Origin: Lysobacter sp.
Lineage (GTDB): Bacteria; Pseudomonadota; Gammaproteobacteria; Xanthomonadales; Xanthomonadaceae
NCBI GenBank assembly: GCA_030151365.1
Contig: JASLDW010000092.1
Location: 38,321-102,320 of the forward strand
DNA: 64,000 nucleotides
Direction: 5' to 3'
Each line of letters opens with the position of its first letter. The stretch's first letter is position 1. Of this stretch, positions 25,071-34,847 are shown piece by piece. The position numbers and the translations under genes are program-made. The notes under the pieces were generated by a model, which was given only the letters and a program-made list of their open reading frames with translations, was not told the origin of the DNA and made no database searches.

Positions 25071-28000
25071 GCCGCGTCCTCCGCATCGTCGCGTTCCGGC
25101 AATTCGATGCCGACGATGTCGATCGATATCGGTTCCGCCCTTGTCACCGCCCCGTAGATCGCGCCGGCCAGGCGTGCGAATTCGCCCAGGCTTGCCGCAT
25201 CTGCAAAGGGATCGCGTCCACGCAATGCCAGCTGCAAGGCTGCGCTGCCGCCTTCCGCCCAGCCGCGTCCGCCGCTGTTCCCGTTCCATCTGGCGGCGGC
25301 GGCGCGCATGCCGCGCTGCCGGTCCTCGTCCACGAACAGTTCCCATCCGCTGTAGGGCGCGAACGGCAACGGCCGGCGCAACCCTTCCTCGCGAATCGCC
25401 AAGAGGACACGCAAGGCATCGATCGCCATGGCCCGGTCCATCGCCGCGCGCGGATACACACCGATACCCCTGTCCTTGTCATCGTGCAGTTCCACGAGCG
25501 GCAATTCGATGCCTGCAGCGCTCGCGAGCAACCAGTCGAGGCCGTTGCGAATCGTGGACGGCCCGTTCGGCGCGCCAAGGCGAATCCGCGCGACGCCCCG
25601 CGGCCAGGCATCGGCGATGCGCCCATGCAGGCGCAGGCCATCGACGGCGACTTCCGCCGTCATCGCTTTCGCCACGGCATCGCCACGCCAATCCTTGAAC
25701 GCGCGCGCATACGGATCGATTTCCGCGACCAGTTCATCCAGCACGCGGCGTCCCGGCGCCCCCGAAGGCAACAGGCCCCGCGCCCGCAACGATGCCTGCA
25801 ATGTCGACGCGTTCGCGCCTTCGATCAACCCATCGAATACGGCGCGTTGCAGGCGATGACGCTGCAATCCGTCCGCCGGCGCCTGCAACGGCTCGATGTC
25901 CTCGCCCGCCCCTTCGATCCGGGGCAGGCGCAATTGCAGGCGTTGTTCCAGGAAAACTCCGGCCGGGTCCAGCAGGAAGCGCCGCAAGGCATCCAGCGGC
26001 AATTCGCTTTCCTTGTCCATCGCCGGTGCGAATGCCTCGGCATCCATCCACGGCGCCACGCGCGTGCGTGCGCTCGAAAGCCCGGTTGCCGCAGGTCGCC
26101 AATCGCTGCGATAGCTGAAAAAGCGATCGTCGCCGGCGCCGAACGCCTCCGGCGAAAACGGCTGCAATGCATGATGCAACACCCGCTGCTTCTCCGACTG
26201 CCCGTCGCAAGCCTGCGCGGCGGCCAGCAATTCCGTCACCAGCACCGAGGGTTCACGCACGCTGCCATCGCGCGGATCGGCGCCCAGCCAGCTCAGGTAG
26301 AACACGTCCTGCGCCGAGGCGAACAGTTGCAGGAAGAGGAAGCGATCGTCGTCGCGGGTCGAGCGATCCCCGCGCCGGCGTTTGTCGCTGCCGAGTTCGG
26401 CGGTGAGGCGATTGAGCCCGGCGGCGGGATCGCGGCGCGGGAAGTCGCCATCGTTCATGCCAAGCAGGCAGATCACCCGGAACGGCAGCAGGCGCATCGG
26501 CACCATCCGCGCGAAACTGACGCCACCCGTGAGCAGCGGCGCGCGGGTATCCGACTCGCCCAGTTCCGCGGTGAAATGCGCTTGCACGACTTCGCCACGG
26601 ATCGGTTCGGCGTAACCAGCACGTTCGGCCTGTTCCGCGAACGCATTGATCGCCGTGCGCAGCCGATCCAGCGCGCGCTGTCCCTGTGCGGTCGGCGGTG
26701 GGCGTGGCAGGAGTGCATCGAGCAAGGCCAGCAGGTGTTCGCGCCATCGCGCCGGCGTCGTCGCCTCGCCGAACAGGCGCTCGTGCTTCGCGAGCACCCG
26801 CAACAATCGCAACACGGCATCGAAGGCATCGAGCGCGCTGCCTTCCAGTTCCGTCCACGGCGCGACGCCGGCAATCTCTTCATCGCTGCCGCTGGCGTGA
26901 CCGAGCAGCAGGCGATCGAGCGCGAACTGCCAGGTGTAGGCGTCATCGGCAGGCGCGCCGTTGCGCGCACGATGCGCGGCATCGATGCCCCAGCGCGCGC
27001 CGGCGTCCCGCAGCCATGCGCGCAGGCGCTCGAAGTCGCCGGCGTCGAGTTGCGCGGCTTCCGCCAACGGCGCGCTCGCCAGCAGGTCGAGGATGTCCTC
27101 CAGCCCGAAACGCGAGGCCGGCAACGCCAGCAGGCGCAGGAACACCTCAGCAAGCGATTCTTCCGCGAGCGGACTGGCATCGGCGACTGCGTAGGGAATC
27201 GCATCGCCTTGGCGCTGGCCGCCGAACACCGCATCGAGATAGGGCAGATAGGGATCGATGTCCGGCGCCATCACCGCGATCTCGCGCGCCTGCAGCGGCG
27301 GATCGAAACGCGGGTCGTCGAACAGCGCGCGCAGGCGATCGTGCAGCACCTGCAATTCGCGCAAGCGCGTGTGGCAGGCGTGGAACTGCAGGCTGGGATC
27401 ATTGTCGATCCGCGCCTCAACCGCAGTCGCCGCGCGACGATGGAAGAGATCGCCCTGCATCCGCCGCAACAGGCCATCGTGCAGATCGCCGCCACCTTGC
27501 GCGGGATCGGCATAGGCGTTGATTTCACCGGAGGGATGCACCACCTCGCCGCTGCCGATCAGGGCCATGAAGTCGCGTCCGGCCGCGCCCCAATCGCGCA
27601 GCAACGGGTTCTCGTTGGCATCGGCGAAGGGATCCTCGCCCGCGCGCAGGCGCGCGCCCAGCGATTGCAGGTCGCCCCAGTATTCCGCGCTTGGCGTCGG
27701 CGAATAGAAATGCAGGGTGCCGATCCGCGCCTGCGTCGCGATCACCCGCAACACGTCGGGCGAGACGTTGAGCGTGGCGAACACGAACAGTCGCGACGGC
27801 AAGCCGGTCGGCAGCGCCTCGCCACTGGCGAATCGCGCCAGATAGTCCTGGATGCGGCGCGCGCGATGCGCATGCCCCGAGGCGACCGCGCGCCACAGGA
27901 TCGCCTGCGGATCCCCGGGGTCGGCACCGTCTTCCCAACGCAACAGCCAGTCGCGCCGCCACGCCTGGTATTTCTCGAAGACATTGGCGAGTTCGCCGGC

Positions 28001-28414
28001 CAGCGCCCACGGCTTCACCGCGTCGCCATCGGCGAGATAACTGGAGAGCTGCGCCAGCGCCGGTCGCGCCATCAACACCGGATCGCGCAACGCCGCGTAC
28101 ACGCGCCAGCGCAGGGTCGCCGCATCGAGGTCGTCGTCGCTCGGACCGAGATTGGCCTCGAGCGCGCGCGCGACGAATTCGCCCGGTGTGAGGAATTCCA
28201 GGTTGGCGGCGATGCTGTGGCGCTGCGCCAGCGTCGCCTGCAGCCAGCGCCGCATCGCGACTTGCGGGATCAGGATGATGTCCGGCGCCAGCAGCGACTG
28301 TCCGTCGGCCGGCGTCCGCAACGCGTCCGCGAGCAATCCCGCCAGCACGTCGAGCGCGTTCGAGTGGTAGAGGCGGAAGTCGGGCGCGGCGGTTGAGCTC
28401 ATCGATGGCGACAT
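25067..28414 (-). CDS. recC: RecBCD enzyme subunit RecC (exodeoxyribonuclease V gamma)
   Basis: About 1115 residues, first gene of recC-recB-recD. RecC holds the complex together and contains the Chi-recognition channel built on a dead helicase/nuclease fold. The N-terminus (FRLYHSNALDVLAGLLAD) is characteristic. Other family blocks are IDPYLPYLDAVFGG, CLLGMNDGDFPRRDP and DDRFLFLQLF. Two in-frame starts are close together, ATG 28414 (MSPSM) and ATG 28402 (MSSTA), neither with a strong ribosome site. An extension upstream to 28858 would enter the divergent mlaF gene and was rejected. The intergenic space to mlaF is about 130 bases. Confidence 0.93.
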   Translation of the reverse strand: MSPSMSSTAAPDFRLYHSNALDVLAGLLADALRTPADGQSLLAPDIILIPQVAMRRWLQATLAQRHSIAANLEFLTPGEFVARALEANLGPSDDDLDAATLRWRVYAALRDPVLMARPALAQLSSYLADGDAVKPWALAGELANVFEKYQAWRRDWLLRWEDGADPGDPQAILWRAVASGHAHRARRIQDYLARFASGEALPTGLPSRLFVFATLNVSPDVLRVIATQARIGTLHFYSPTPSAEYWGDLQSLGARLRAGEDPFADANENPLLRDWGAAGRDFMALIGSGEVVHPSGEINAYADPAQGGGDLHDGLLRRMQGDLFHRRAATAVEARIDNDPSLQFHACHTRLRELQVLHDRLRALFDDPRFDPPLQAREIAVMAPDIDPYLPYLDAVFGGQRQGDAIPYAVADASPLAEESLAEVFLRLLALPASRFGLEDILDLLASAPLAEAAQLDAGDFERLRAWLRDAGARWGIDAAHRARNGAPADDAYTWQFALDRLLLGHASGSDEEIAGVAPWTELEGSALDAFDAVLRLLRVLAKHERLFGEATTPARWREHLLALLDALLPRPPPTAQGQRALDRLRTAINAFAEQAERAGYAEPIRGEVVQAHFTAELGESDTRAPLLTGGVSFARMVPMRLLPFRVICLLGMNDGDFPRRDPAAGLNRLTAELGSDKRRRGDRSTRDDDRFLFLQLFASAQDVFYLSWLGADPRDGSVREPSVLVTELLAAAQACDGQSEKQRVLHHALQPFSPEAFGAGDDRFFSYRSDWRPAATGLSSARTRVAPWMDAEAFAPAMDKESELPLDALRRFLLDPAGVFLEQRLQLRLPRIEGAGEDIEPLQAPADGLQRHRLQRAVFDGLIEGANASTLQASLRARGLLPSGAPGRRVLDELVAEIDPYARAFKDWRGDAVAKAMTAEVAVDGLRLHGRIADAWPRGVARIRLGAPNGPSTIRNGLDWLLASAAGIELPLVELHDDKDRGIGVYPRAAMDRAMAIDALRVLLAIREEGLRRPLPFAPYSGWELFVDEDRQRGMRAAAARWNGNSGGRGWAEGGSAALQLALRGRDPFADAASLGEFARLAGAIYGAVTRAEPISIDIVGIELPERDDAEDAA

Positions 28415-28547
28415 TGTGCCGGAGCCCCATCGCGCCGATTGAGACCGCCGCGGCGCAGCGCAAACCGTGTCCATGGGCACATTGGCGGGGTTCCATTCAG
28501 CTTGGCCCACGCACTCTGTAGTCTCCGGGGAATTCTGTCCATTACGC

Positions 28548-29336
28548 GTGCGCGATCTAGCCGTCCCTGCCGTCCAGCTGACCGACCTGCGCCTGATGCG
28601 CGGCGGCCGCGTGGTGCTGGACGACATCAACTTGGTCGTGCCGCGCGGCAGCGTCACCGCCGTGCTCGGTCCATCGGGCAGCGGCAAGTCGACGATGCTG
28701 GCCGCGCTCACCGGCGAACTCGCGCCCGGCGCCGGTTCCGTCAAGTTGTTCGGAAACCCCGTGCCGCAGGATCCTCGTGCTTTGCTGGAATTGCGCAAGC
28801 AGGTTGGCGTGCTGCTGCAGGGCAATGGCCTGCTGACCGATCTCACCGCCGCCGACAATGTCGCGCTGCCGCTGCAGGCGCATGCCGACCTGCCCGGACC
28901 CGTGATCGATCGCCTGGTGGCGATGAAGCTTCACGCCGTCGGCTTGCGCAACGCTGCCGATCTTTATCCCCGCGAACTCTCGGGCGGCATGGCCCGCCGC
29001 GTCGCACTCGCACGAGCAATCGCGCTCGATCCGCCACTGATGATCTACGACGAACCGCTGACCGGCCTCGACCCGATCGCATCGGGCGTGATCATGAGCC
29101 TGATCGCCCGCCTCAACGCCACGCTCGGGCTCACCAGCATCATCGTCAGCCACCACGTCCACGAAACCCTGCCGATCACCGACCAGGCGGTGGTGATCGC
29201 CGATGGCCGCATCGTCTTCACCGGCACGCCGGCGGAACTGCAGGCCAGCCACGATCCCTTCGTGCGCCAGTTCCTCGATGGCGCGCCCGACGGCCCCATT
29301 CCCTTCGACGCCGCGGCGCGGCCGGTGGCGGCATGA
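28548..29336 (+). CDS. mlaF: Phospholipid ABC transporter ATP-binding protein
   Basis: The ATPase of the Mla retrograde phospholipid transporter, at the inner membrane. Walker A GPSGSGKST is near residue 40, the ABC signature ELSGGMARR near 142, and Walker B LMIYDEPLTGLDP follows. MlaF proteins typically begin ~10 residues before the first strand, so GTG at 28548 (MRDLAVPAVQLTDL) is preferred to an ATG at 28467 that would add 27 residues of non-family sequence; neither has an ideal ribosome site. It overlaps mlaE by ATGA. Confidence 0.92.
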   Translation: MRDLAVPAVQLTDLRLMRGGRVVLDDINLVVPRGSVTAVLGPSGSGKSTMLAALTGELAPGAGSVKLFGNPVPQDPRALLELRKQVGVLLQGNGLLTDLTAADNVALPLQAHADLPGPVIDRLVAMKLHAVGLRNAADLYPRELSGGMARRVALARAIALDPPLMIYDEPLTGLDPIASGVIMSLIARLNATLGLTSIIVSHHVHETLPITDQAVVIADGRIVFTGTPAELQASHDPFVRQFLDGAPDGPIPFDAAARPVAA

Positions 29337-30088
29337 CGCCGATCACCGACATCCTGCGTTCGCTGGGACAGGCCGGGCTGTTCGCCGCCAGCGTCCTGCG
29401 CGCGTCGTTCCCGCCGACGCGCGACATGGGTGCGGAGTTCGTCCGCGAGATCTACAAGATCGGCGCGCGCTCGTTGCCGATCATCCTCGTCGGCGGCGCC
29501 TTCGTCGGCCTGTCGGTGACGCTGCTCGGCTATCGCGCGCTCGATACCTACGGCGCCAGCAACCAAGTCAGCGCGATGCTCGGCCTCGGCCTCTACCGCG
29601 AACTGGCGCCGGTGCTGACCGCGCTGCTGTTCATCGGTCGCGCCGGCTCGTCGATCGCCGCCGAACTCGGATTGATGCGCGCCACCGACCAGATCACCGC
29701 GCTCGGCCTGATGGCAATCGATCCGGTCGCGAAAGTCGTGGTGCCGCGCTTCTGGGCGGCGGTACTGGCGGTGCCGCTGCTGGTCGCGTTCTTCTGCTCG
29801 GCCGCCATTGCTGCAGGCTGGTTCGAGTCGGTCCACGTGATCGGCCTCGACGGCGGCACCTTCTGGCAGGTGATGAAGGATGCGGTCGACGTGCGCCACG
29901 ATTTCCTGCCGGCCTTCCTCAAGGCCGCGGTGTTCGGTGCGACCGCGGCGCTGGTCTCGGCCCACGTCGGCTTCCACGCCGAACCGACCATCGAAGGCAC
30001 CTCGGTGGCGACCACCCGCGCGGTGGTGAACGCCTCGCTGCTGGTGCTGATGTTCAACTTCGTGCTCTCGGCGCTGATGTTCCGATGA
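29333..30088 (+). CDS. mlaE: Phospholipid ABC transporter permease
   Basis: A 251-residue MlaE/YrbE permease with about five or six membrane helices. Family blocks include GGAFVGLSVTLLGYRAL and ELAPVLTALLFIGRAGSSI, and the C-terminal SLLVLMFNFVLSALMF. With MlaF and MlaB it forms the inner-membrane motor that moves phospholipids between MlaD and the bilayer. The start overlaps the mlaF stop (ATGA). A 37-base gap separates it from mlaD. Confidence 0.94.
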   Translation: MTPITDILRSLGQAGLFAASVLRASFPPTRDMGAEFVREIYKIGARSLPIILVGGAFVGLSVTLLGYRALDTYGASNQVSAMLGLGLYRELAPVLTALLFIGRAGSSIAAELGLMRATDQITALGLMAIDPVAKVVVPRFWAAVLAVPLLVAFFCSAAIAAGWFESVHVIGLDGGTFWQVMKDAVDVRHDFLPAFLKAAVFGATAALVSAHVGFHAEPTIEGTSVATTRAVVNASLLVLMFNFVLSALMFR

Positions 30089-30125
30089 GCATTCCATCCA
30101 CTCTCTTCATCATGGAGATCCGGCC

Positions 30126-30659
30126 ATGAGCATTCGCGGCCCGCGCCTCGAATTCGCCGTCGGCGCCTTCCTGCTGCTCGCACTCGGCACGCTGCTGGTG
30201 CTGGCGTTCGCCTCCACCAACGGCAAGTTCGGCATCGGTGGCAACGGCACCTATCCGCTGAAGGCGCATTTCTCCGCCATCGGCCAGTTGCGCCCGCAGG
30301 CGCCGGTGAAGATCGGCGGCGTCACCGTCGGCGCGGTTTCGGACATCCAGCTCGATCCGCAGAAGTACGACGCCGTGGTGACGATCGCCATGCAGTCGAA
30401 GTACAAGGACCTGCCGGCCGACACCACCGCCGGCGTCTTCACCAGCGGCTTGCTCGGCGAGTCCTACATCGGCCTGACCCCCGGCGGCGACCCCAACGTG
30501 CTGAAGCCGGGCGGCGAGATCGCCTTCACCCAGCCGGCGGTCGACCTGCTCCAGCTGGTCGGCAAATACATGTTCAGCGGCGGTGGTGCCAAGCCGGGCA
30601 ATGATGCGCCGGCCGCGTCCACCGACGACGCCAAATCCTCACAGGAATCCAAGCCATGA
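30126..30659 (+). CDS. mlaD: Mla substrate-binding protein, MCE domain
   Basis: A 177-residue MCE-domain protein with one N-terminal helix (LEFAVGAFLLLALGTLLVLA) anchoring it in the inner membrane. The MCE core covers about residues 40-115, including IGQLRPQAPVKIGGVTVG and GLLGESYIGLTPGG, and the C-terminal hydrophobic element is VDLLQLVGKYMF. Hexameric MlaD rings form the lipid channel. The disordered Ala/Ser tail overlaps the mlaC start by ATGA. Confidence 0.94.
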   Translation: MSIRGPRLEFAVGAFLLLALGTLLVLAFASTNGKFGIGGNGTYPLKAHFSAIGQLRPQAPVKIGGVTVGAVSDIQLDPQKYDAVVTIAMQSKYKDLPADTTAGVFTSGLLGESYIGLTPGGDPNVLKPGGEIAFTQPAVDLLQLVGKYMFSGGGAKPGNDAPAASTDDAKSSQESKP

Positions 30660-31318
30660 CCCGCAATGTCCTTGCCGCCGCCCTCGCCGCGACGCTGGCC
30701 ATCGCTACCCCGATGATCGCTGCTGCCGCCCAGCCTGCCGCCGCTGCCGGCGCGCAGCTCGGCGTGCCGAGCCAGATGGTGCTGTCCAACAGCCAGCGCG
30801 TCATTTCCACCCTGGAAAAGCGCCGTGGCGAATTCACCAGGAACCGTGCCGCACTGCGTGCCTACGTCACCAGCGAATTCAACCAGATGTTCGATCGCGA
30901 CTACGCCGGCTGCCTGGTCCTCGGGCGCTTCTGCCGCACGGCGTCCCCGGCAGACGTCTCGGCCTTTTCGACCGCATTGGGCGACAGCCTGCTGCAGCGC
31001 TACGGTTCGTCGCTGCTTGACTTCAATACCAAGCTGACCCCGCGGGTGAAGTCGGAAGCACCGCTGCCGAACAACCTCGGCGTGCGTGTCGTCAGCGAAC
31101 TGGTGCGTAGCGGCGGCGACCCGGTGCCGGTGGTCTACTGGATGCACCAGGACAAGAAAACCGGACAGTGGAAGGTGTTCGATGTCCAGGTGGAAGGCGT
31201 CTCCTTCGTCCAGACCTTCCGCAATCAGTTCGAAGCGCCGCTGGCGCAGAAAGGCATCAAGGCCGTCACCCAGGATCTGGCCAGCGGCCAGATGCAGGCC
31301 GGCGCCAAGTCGAAATGA
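30656..31318 (+). CDS. mlaC: Periplasmic phospholipid shuttle protein
   Basis: A 220-residue MlaC/Ttg2D protein with a signal peptide (LAATLAIATPMIAAAA). The family block RDYAGCLVLGRFCRTASPAD differs from many MlaC proteins in having two cysteines close together, possibly a disulphide in the periplasm. The C-terminal part (WKVFDVQVEGVSFVQTFRNQ) is the canonical lipid-binding end. It ferries phospholipid between MlaA and MlaFEDB. The start overlaps mlaD (ATGA), and the stop overlaps the mlaB start. Confidence 0.92.
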   Translation: MTRNVLAAALAATLAIATPMIAAAAQPAAAAGAQLGVPSQMVLSNSQRVISTLEKRRGEFTRNRAALRAYVTSEFNQMFDRDYAGCLVLGRFCRTASPADVSAFSTALGDSLLQRYGSSLLDFNTKLTPRVKSEAPLPNNLGVRVVSELVRSGGDPVPVVYWMHQDKKTGQWKVFDVQVEGVSFVQTFRNQFEAPLAQKGIKAVTQDLASGQMQAGAKSK

Positions 31319-31599
31319 CCGGCGCGACCGCCAGCGTCGAATTGCAGGATGGACGCCTCGTCTTCGACGGGGCGTTGCTGCGTCCGGCCCTGGCCTCGTT
31401 GTGGCCGCGCTTGGCCAAAGCCGGTGCGATCACCGCCATCGACCTGAGCCGCGTCCCGCGCATCGACAGCGCCGGCATCGCCTTGGTCGGCTGGCTGGCG
31501 GACCGCCATCCACAAGCCGCATTGACCGGAACGCCGACCGGCTACGAGGAGTTGCGAACCGCCTATCGCCTCGACGACCACTTGCGTTTCGAGCGCTGA
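31315..31599 (+). CDS. mlaB: STAS-domain subunit of the Mla transporter
   Basis: A 94-residue cytoplasmic STAS protein. The conserved loop VPRIDSAGIALVGWLAD holds the serine that in anti-sigma-antagonist relatives is phosphorylated. MlaB binds MlaF and is needed for complex stability and activity. The ATGA overlap with mlaC and the position between mlaC and mlaA support the assignment. Confidence 0.9.
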   Translation: MTGATASVELQDGRLVFDGALLRPALASLWPRLAKAGAITAIDLSRVPRIDSAGIALVGWLADRHPQAALTGTPTGYEELRTAYRLDDHLRFER

Positions 31600-31621
31600 C
31601 CCCCAACTGCTTCGTATCGCC

Positions 31622-32635
31622 ATGATCCACGCCCACGCCCTGCCCCGAGTCCTTGCCGTCGTGTTCGCGCTGGCGTTGTCGGCCTGCGTGCAACAGGGCG
31701 GCACGCGCAGCGATGCCGCATCGACCGGCACCGTGGTCCCGGCGCAGGACGTTGCGCCTGCGGCGACGGTCGCGCCAGCGGTTCCGGAAGCAACGGCATC
31801 CGCATCTGCCCCAACCGCGACCGCGGAGCCCGCGACGGCATCGGTCCCGGCGCAGAACTTCCCGGCCGCGAATACCGCGCCCGCCGCCAGCGATGCCGAC
31901 TACCAGGCGCTCTATGGCGAGACCGGCGTCGCCAATGCCGACACCAAGGCCGGCGAGGGCACGTCGCAGCCCTGGGATCCATGGGAAAAGTTCAACCGCA
32001 AGATGCACGCGATCAACACCACGGTCGACCACGCGATGATCCATCCGGTCGCGGTGACCTACGTGCACGTGGTCCCGCGACCGTTACGCACCGGCGTCAG
32101 CAATTTCTTCCACAACATCACCGGCCCCAGCAACATCGTCAACTCGTTGCTGCAGGGCAAGCCCTCGCAGGCCGGCGATTCGCTGTTCCGTTTCCTGGTC
32201 AACAGCACCTTCGGCATCGGCGGCCTGTTCGACGTCGCCACCAAGATCCACATCCCCGACAAGAGCAACGATTTCGGCAAGACGTTCGCGACCTGGGGGT
32301 GGAAGAATTCGCGCTATCTCGAACTGCCGGTGTTCGGCCCGCGCACCGTGCGCGACGCCACCGGCATGGTCGGCGACATTCCGCTGACGCCGCTGCCGGC
32401 CAGTCGCAGCGTGGTCGGACAGGTGGCGTTGCGCACGATCAACGTGGTCAACATCCGCGCGCAATTGCTGTCCACCGACGCGTTGCGCGAAGGCGCGTTC
32501 GACGACTATCGCCTGCTGCGCGATGCCTGGTGGCAGCGCCGCAATTACCAGATCTGGGGCGAGAACAACCCGGACGCTTCGTCGCAATTGCCCGATTACC
32601 TGAAGATGCCGCCGGAACCGGGCAAGCCGGACTGA
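31622..32635 (+). CDS. mlaA: Outer-membrane lipid-asymmetry lipoprotein MlaA/VacJ
   Basis: A 337-residue lipoprotein with lipobox ALSACVQQ (Cys near residue 22). Residues ~25-115 are an Ala/Pro/Thr-rich linker, longer than in E. coli MlaA. The MlaA core starts at PWDPWEKFNRKMHAIN and includes LRTGVSNFFHNI, STFGIGGLFD and DFGKTFATWGW. MlaA extracts mislocalised phospholipid from the outer leaflet and passes it to MlaC. Its stop codon directly abuts the stop of convergent rmuC (TGA|TCA at 32633-32638), leaving no intergenic DNA. Confidence 0.94.
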   Translation: MIHAHALPRVLAVVFALALSACVQQGGTRSDAASTGTVVPAQDVAPAATVAPAVPEATASASAPTATAEPATASVPAQNFPAANTAPAASDADYQALYGETGVANADTKAGEGTSQPWDPWEKFNRKMHAINTTVDHAMIHPVAVTYVHVVPRPLRTGVSNFFHNITGPSNIVNSLLQGKPSQAGDSLFRFLVNSTFGIGGLFDVATKIHIPDKSNDFGKTFATWGWKNSRYLELPVFGPRTVRDATGMVGDIPLTPLPASRSVVGQVALRTINVVNIRAQLLSTDALREGAFDDYRLLRDAWWQRRNYQIWGENNPDASSQLPDYLKMPPEPGKPD

Positions 32636-34009
32636 TCACTCGCGGTCGGGATCGACACCGTCCAGTCCAAGCAGCGGCTGGTCTTCGCCATCCTGCGGCA
32701 GGGCTTCGACGCCACGCAATTTGCGTTCGATCGCGCGACTGCGCACGCCGGTTTCCTCGATCTTGTTGCTGGCCTCGGCGAGCTTCTTCTTCACCGCATC
32801 GAGCGACGCGCCGAACTTGCCGAACTCGGTCTTGACCGCACCCAGCGTCTGCCACACCTCGCTGGAGCGCTTTTCGATCGCCAGCGTGCGGAAGCCCATC
32901 TGCAGGCTGTTGAGCACCGCCAGCAGCGTGGTCGGCCCGACCGGTGTCACGCGCAGGTCGCGCTGCAGCAGGTCGAACAGGCCGGGGCGCCGCAACACTT
33001 CCGCGTACAGACCCTCGGTCGGCAGGAATAGCAGGGCGAAATCGGTGGTGTGCGGCGGCTCGATGTACTTGTCGCGGATCTTCTTCGCCTCGTCGCGGAT
33101 GCGCCGTTCCAGCGCTGCGCCGGCATCGTTCGCGGCCTCGGCATCGGCGCGCTCCTGCGCATCCAGCAACCGCTCGTAATCCTCGTGCGGGAACTTGGCG
33201 TCGATCGGCAACCACACCGCTCTGCCCTCGTGCCCACCCGGCAGGCGCACCGCGTATTCGACGCGTTCGCTGCTGCCCGGCCGCGTCACCACGTTGCCGG
33301 CGTATTGCTCCAGCGTCAGCACCTGTTCCAGCAAGGCCCCCAATTGCACTTCACCGAAGGTGCCGCGGGTCTTGACGTTGGTGAGCACGCGCTTGAGGTC
33401 GCCGACGCCGGTCGCCAATTGCTGCATCTCGCCGAGCCCGCGCTGCACCGCTTCCAGCCGCTCCGACACCAGCCGGAACGATTCACCGAGGCGCGTTTCA
33501 AGCGTACTCTGCAGCTTCTCGTCGACTGTGGCGCGCATCTGCTCCAGCTTTTTCGCGCTGTCGTCCTGCAGCGCCTTGAGCTGGGTTTCCAGTGTCGCGC
33601 GCAGCTCGCCCAGCACTTGCGTGTTGCGTTCGGACAAGTCGCGCAGGCGATCCGACAACGCCTGCGAGAATTGCTGTTGCTGGCCGCGCTGTTCCTCGCG
33701 GCTCTTGCGCCCGTCCTCGGCGATGGCGATGCGGAATTCGTCGAGGCGGCGATCGGTGCGCTCGGTCAGGTCGCCGATGTTCTGCGCCAACGCCTGCTGG
33801 TGGCGCGATTGCGCCGCCGTCTGCTTTTCCAGCGAATCGCGCAACTCGCCGCGGCCTTCGCGCTGCTCGTCGCGCAGCGCGCGCTCGAGATCGTCGCGCA
33901 AGATGGCGAGGCCGGCGTCGGGTTTGCGCAGCAGCAACACGACCAGCAGCATGATCGCGATGACGACCGCGACCAGGAGAACGAGAACGAGCGTGGAAAC
34001 TTCAGGCAT
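32636..34009 (-). CDS. rmuC: DNA recombination protein RmuC
   Basis: A 457-residue RmuC: an N-terminal membrane helix (LVLVLLVAVVIAIMLLVVLL), a long coiled coil (~residues 40-200), then the RmuC nuclease-like domain (~210-400) with TRGTFGEVQLGALLEQVL, LPIDAKFPHEDYERLL and FLPTEGLYAEVL. The PIDAKFP block is the PD-(D/E)xK-like core. In E. coli it limits inversion at short inverted repeats. It is convergent with mlaA and co-directional with the upstream VIT gene's opposite end, 37 bases apart. Confidence 0.94.
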   Translation of the reverse strand: MPEVSTLVLVLLVAVVIAIMLLVVLLLRKPDAGLAILRDDLERALRDEQREGRGELRDSLEKQTAAQSRHQQALAQNIGDLTERTDRRLDEFRIAIAEDGRKSREEQRGQQQQFSQALSDRLRDLSERNTQVLGELRATLETQLKALQDDSAKKLEQMRATVDEKLQSTLETRLGESFRLVSERLEAVQRGLGEMQQLATGVGDLKRVLTNVKTRGTFGEVQLGALLEQVLTLEQYAGNVVTRPGSSERVEYAVRLPGGHEGRAVWLPIDAKFPHEDYERLLDAQERADAEAANDAGAALERRIRDEAKKIRDKYIEPPHTTDFALLFLPTEGLYAEVLRRPGLFDLLQRDLRVTPVGPTTLLAVLNSLQMGFRTLAIEKRSSEVWQTLGAVKTEFGKFGASLDAVKKKLAEASNKIEETGVRSRAIERKLRGVEALPQDGEDQPLLGLDGVDPDRE

Positions 34010-34046
34010 GGCGGCAGTGTAGCCGCCGACGTCTCAGGCGCCGAGA

Positions 34047-34757
34047 TCAGCCTGCCGCAACTCCGAACAGATGGCCGATGCCCGCGGTCGCCGCCATCGC
34101 CGCCGCGCCCCAGAACAACACGCGCAACGCGCCTTTCCACTTCGACGCGCCGCCGAGCCAGCCGGCCAGCGCACCGAGCACGGCCAGCAACAACAGCGTC
34201 GCGCCCGTGAGGACCCAGGTGAAGCCGGCATGACCTGCGAGCAGCCACGCCACCGCGATCGGCAGGAGCGCACCGACCGAGAATGCCGCGGCCGACGCCA
34301 GCGCCGCCTGCAGCGGATTCGCCGACAGGTGGCCGACGATGCCGAGCTCGTCGCGCAAGTGCGTGCCCAGCGCATCGTGCGCGGTCATCTCCACCGCGAC
34401 CTGCGTCGCCAGTTCGCGCGACAGGCCGCGCTGCATGTAGATGTGGGTGAGTTCCTTGAGTTCGGCGGCCGGCATTTCCTCCAGTTCGCGCCGTTCCTTT
34501 TCGGTATCGGCGCGCTCGGTATCGGCCTGCGAACTCACCGAGACGTATTCGCCCGCCGCCATCGACAGTGCCCCGGCGACCAGCCCGGCCACGCCGGTCA
34601 TCACCAGCGCGCGCGGCGATGCGCCGGCCGCGGCGACGCCGATCAGCAGCGAACTGGTGGAAATCAGGCCGTCATTGGCGCCGAGTACCGTCGCCCGCAG
34701 CCAGCCGATGTTGTCGCTGCGGTGGCCTTCGTGGTGGGAACGGGTGAGCTTGGCCAT
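34047..34757 (-). CDS. VIT1/CCC1-family transporter
   Basis: A 236-residue membrane protein of the VIT family, which moves Fe2+ or Mn2+ out of the cytoplasm. The N-terminus HHEGHRSDNIGWLRATVLGA is typical. Helix 1 has NDGLISTSSLLIGVA, helix 2 ends in SMAAGEYVSVSSQADTERAD, and a charged amphipathic segment with metal-binding glutamates (EKERRELEEMPAAELKEL) follows. Three more helices close the protein. The start at 34757 (MAKLTRS) was chosen over a long upstream extension. It is divergent from the lipoprotein gene by 90 bases. Confidence 0.9.
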   Translation of the reverse strand: MAKLTRSHHEGHRSDNIGWLRATVLGANDGLISTSSLLIGVAAAGASPRALVMTGVAGLVAGALSMAAGEYVSVSSQADTERADTEKERRELEEMPAAELKELTHIYMQRGLSRELATQVAVEMTAHDALGTHLRDELGIVGHLSANPLQAALASAAAFSVGALLPIAVAWLLAGHAGFTWVLTGATLLLLAVLGALAGWLGGASKWKGALRVLFWGAAAMAATAGIGHLFGVAAG

Positions 34758-34847
34758 GGTCGGGTTGCGAAATCGGGACACGTCATTGTGCACTGCAGTC
34801 AGGCCTCCCTGATTGACAGGCCAGCCCGGCCATGCGAGTTTGCCGGC

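Noticed and set aside
25484..28396. A 970-codon open frame antisense to recC, plus similar long antisense frames over recB, recD, gyrB and recF
   Set aside because: High GC leaves few stop codons on the opposite strand. None has family motifs, a ribosome site or plausible composition.
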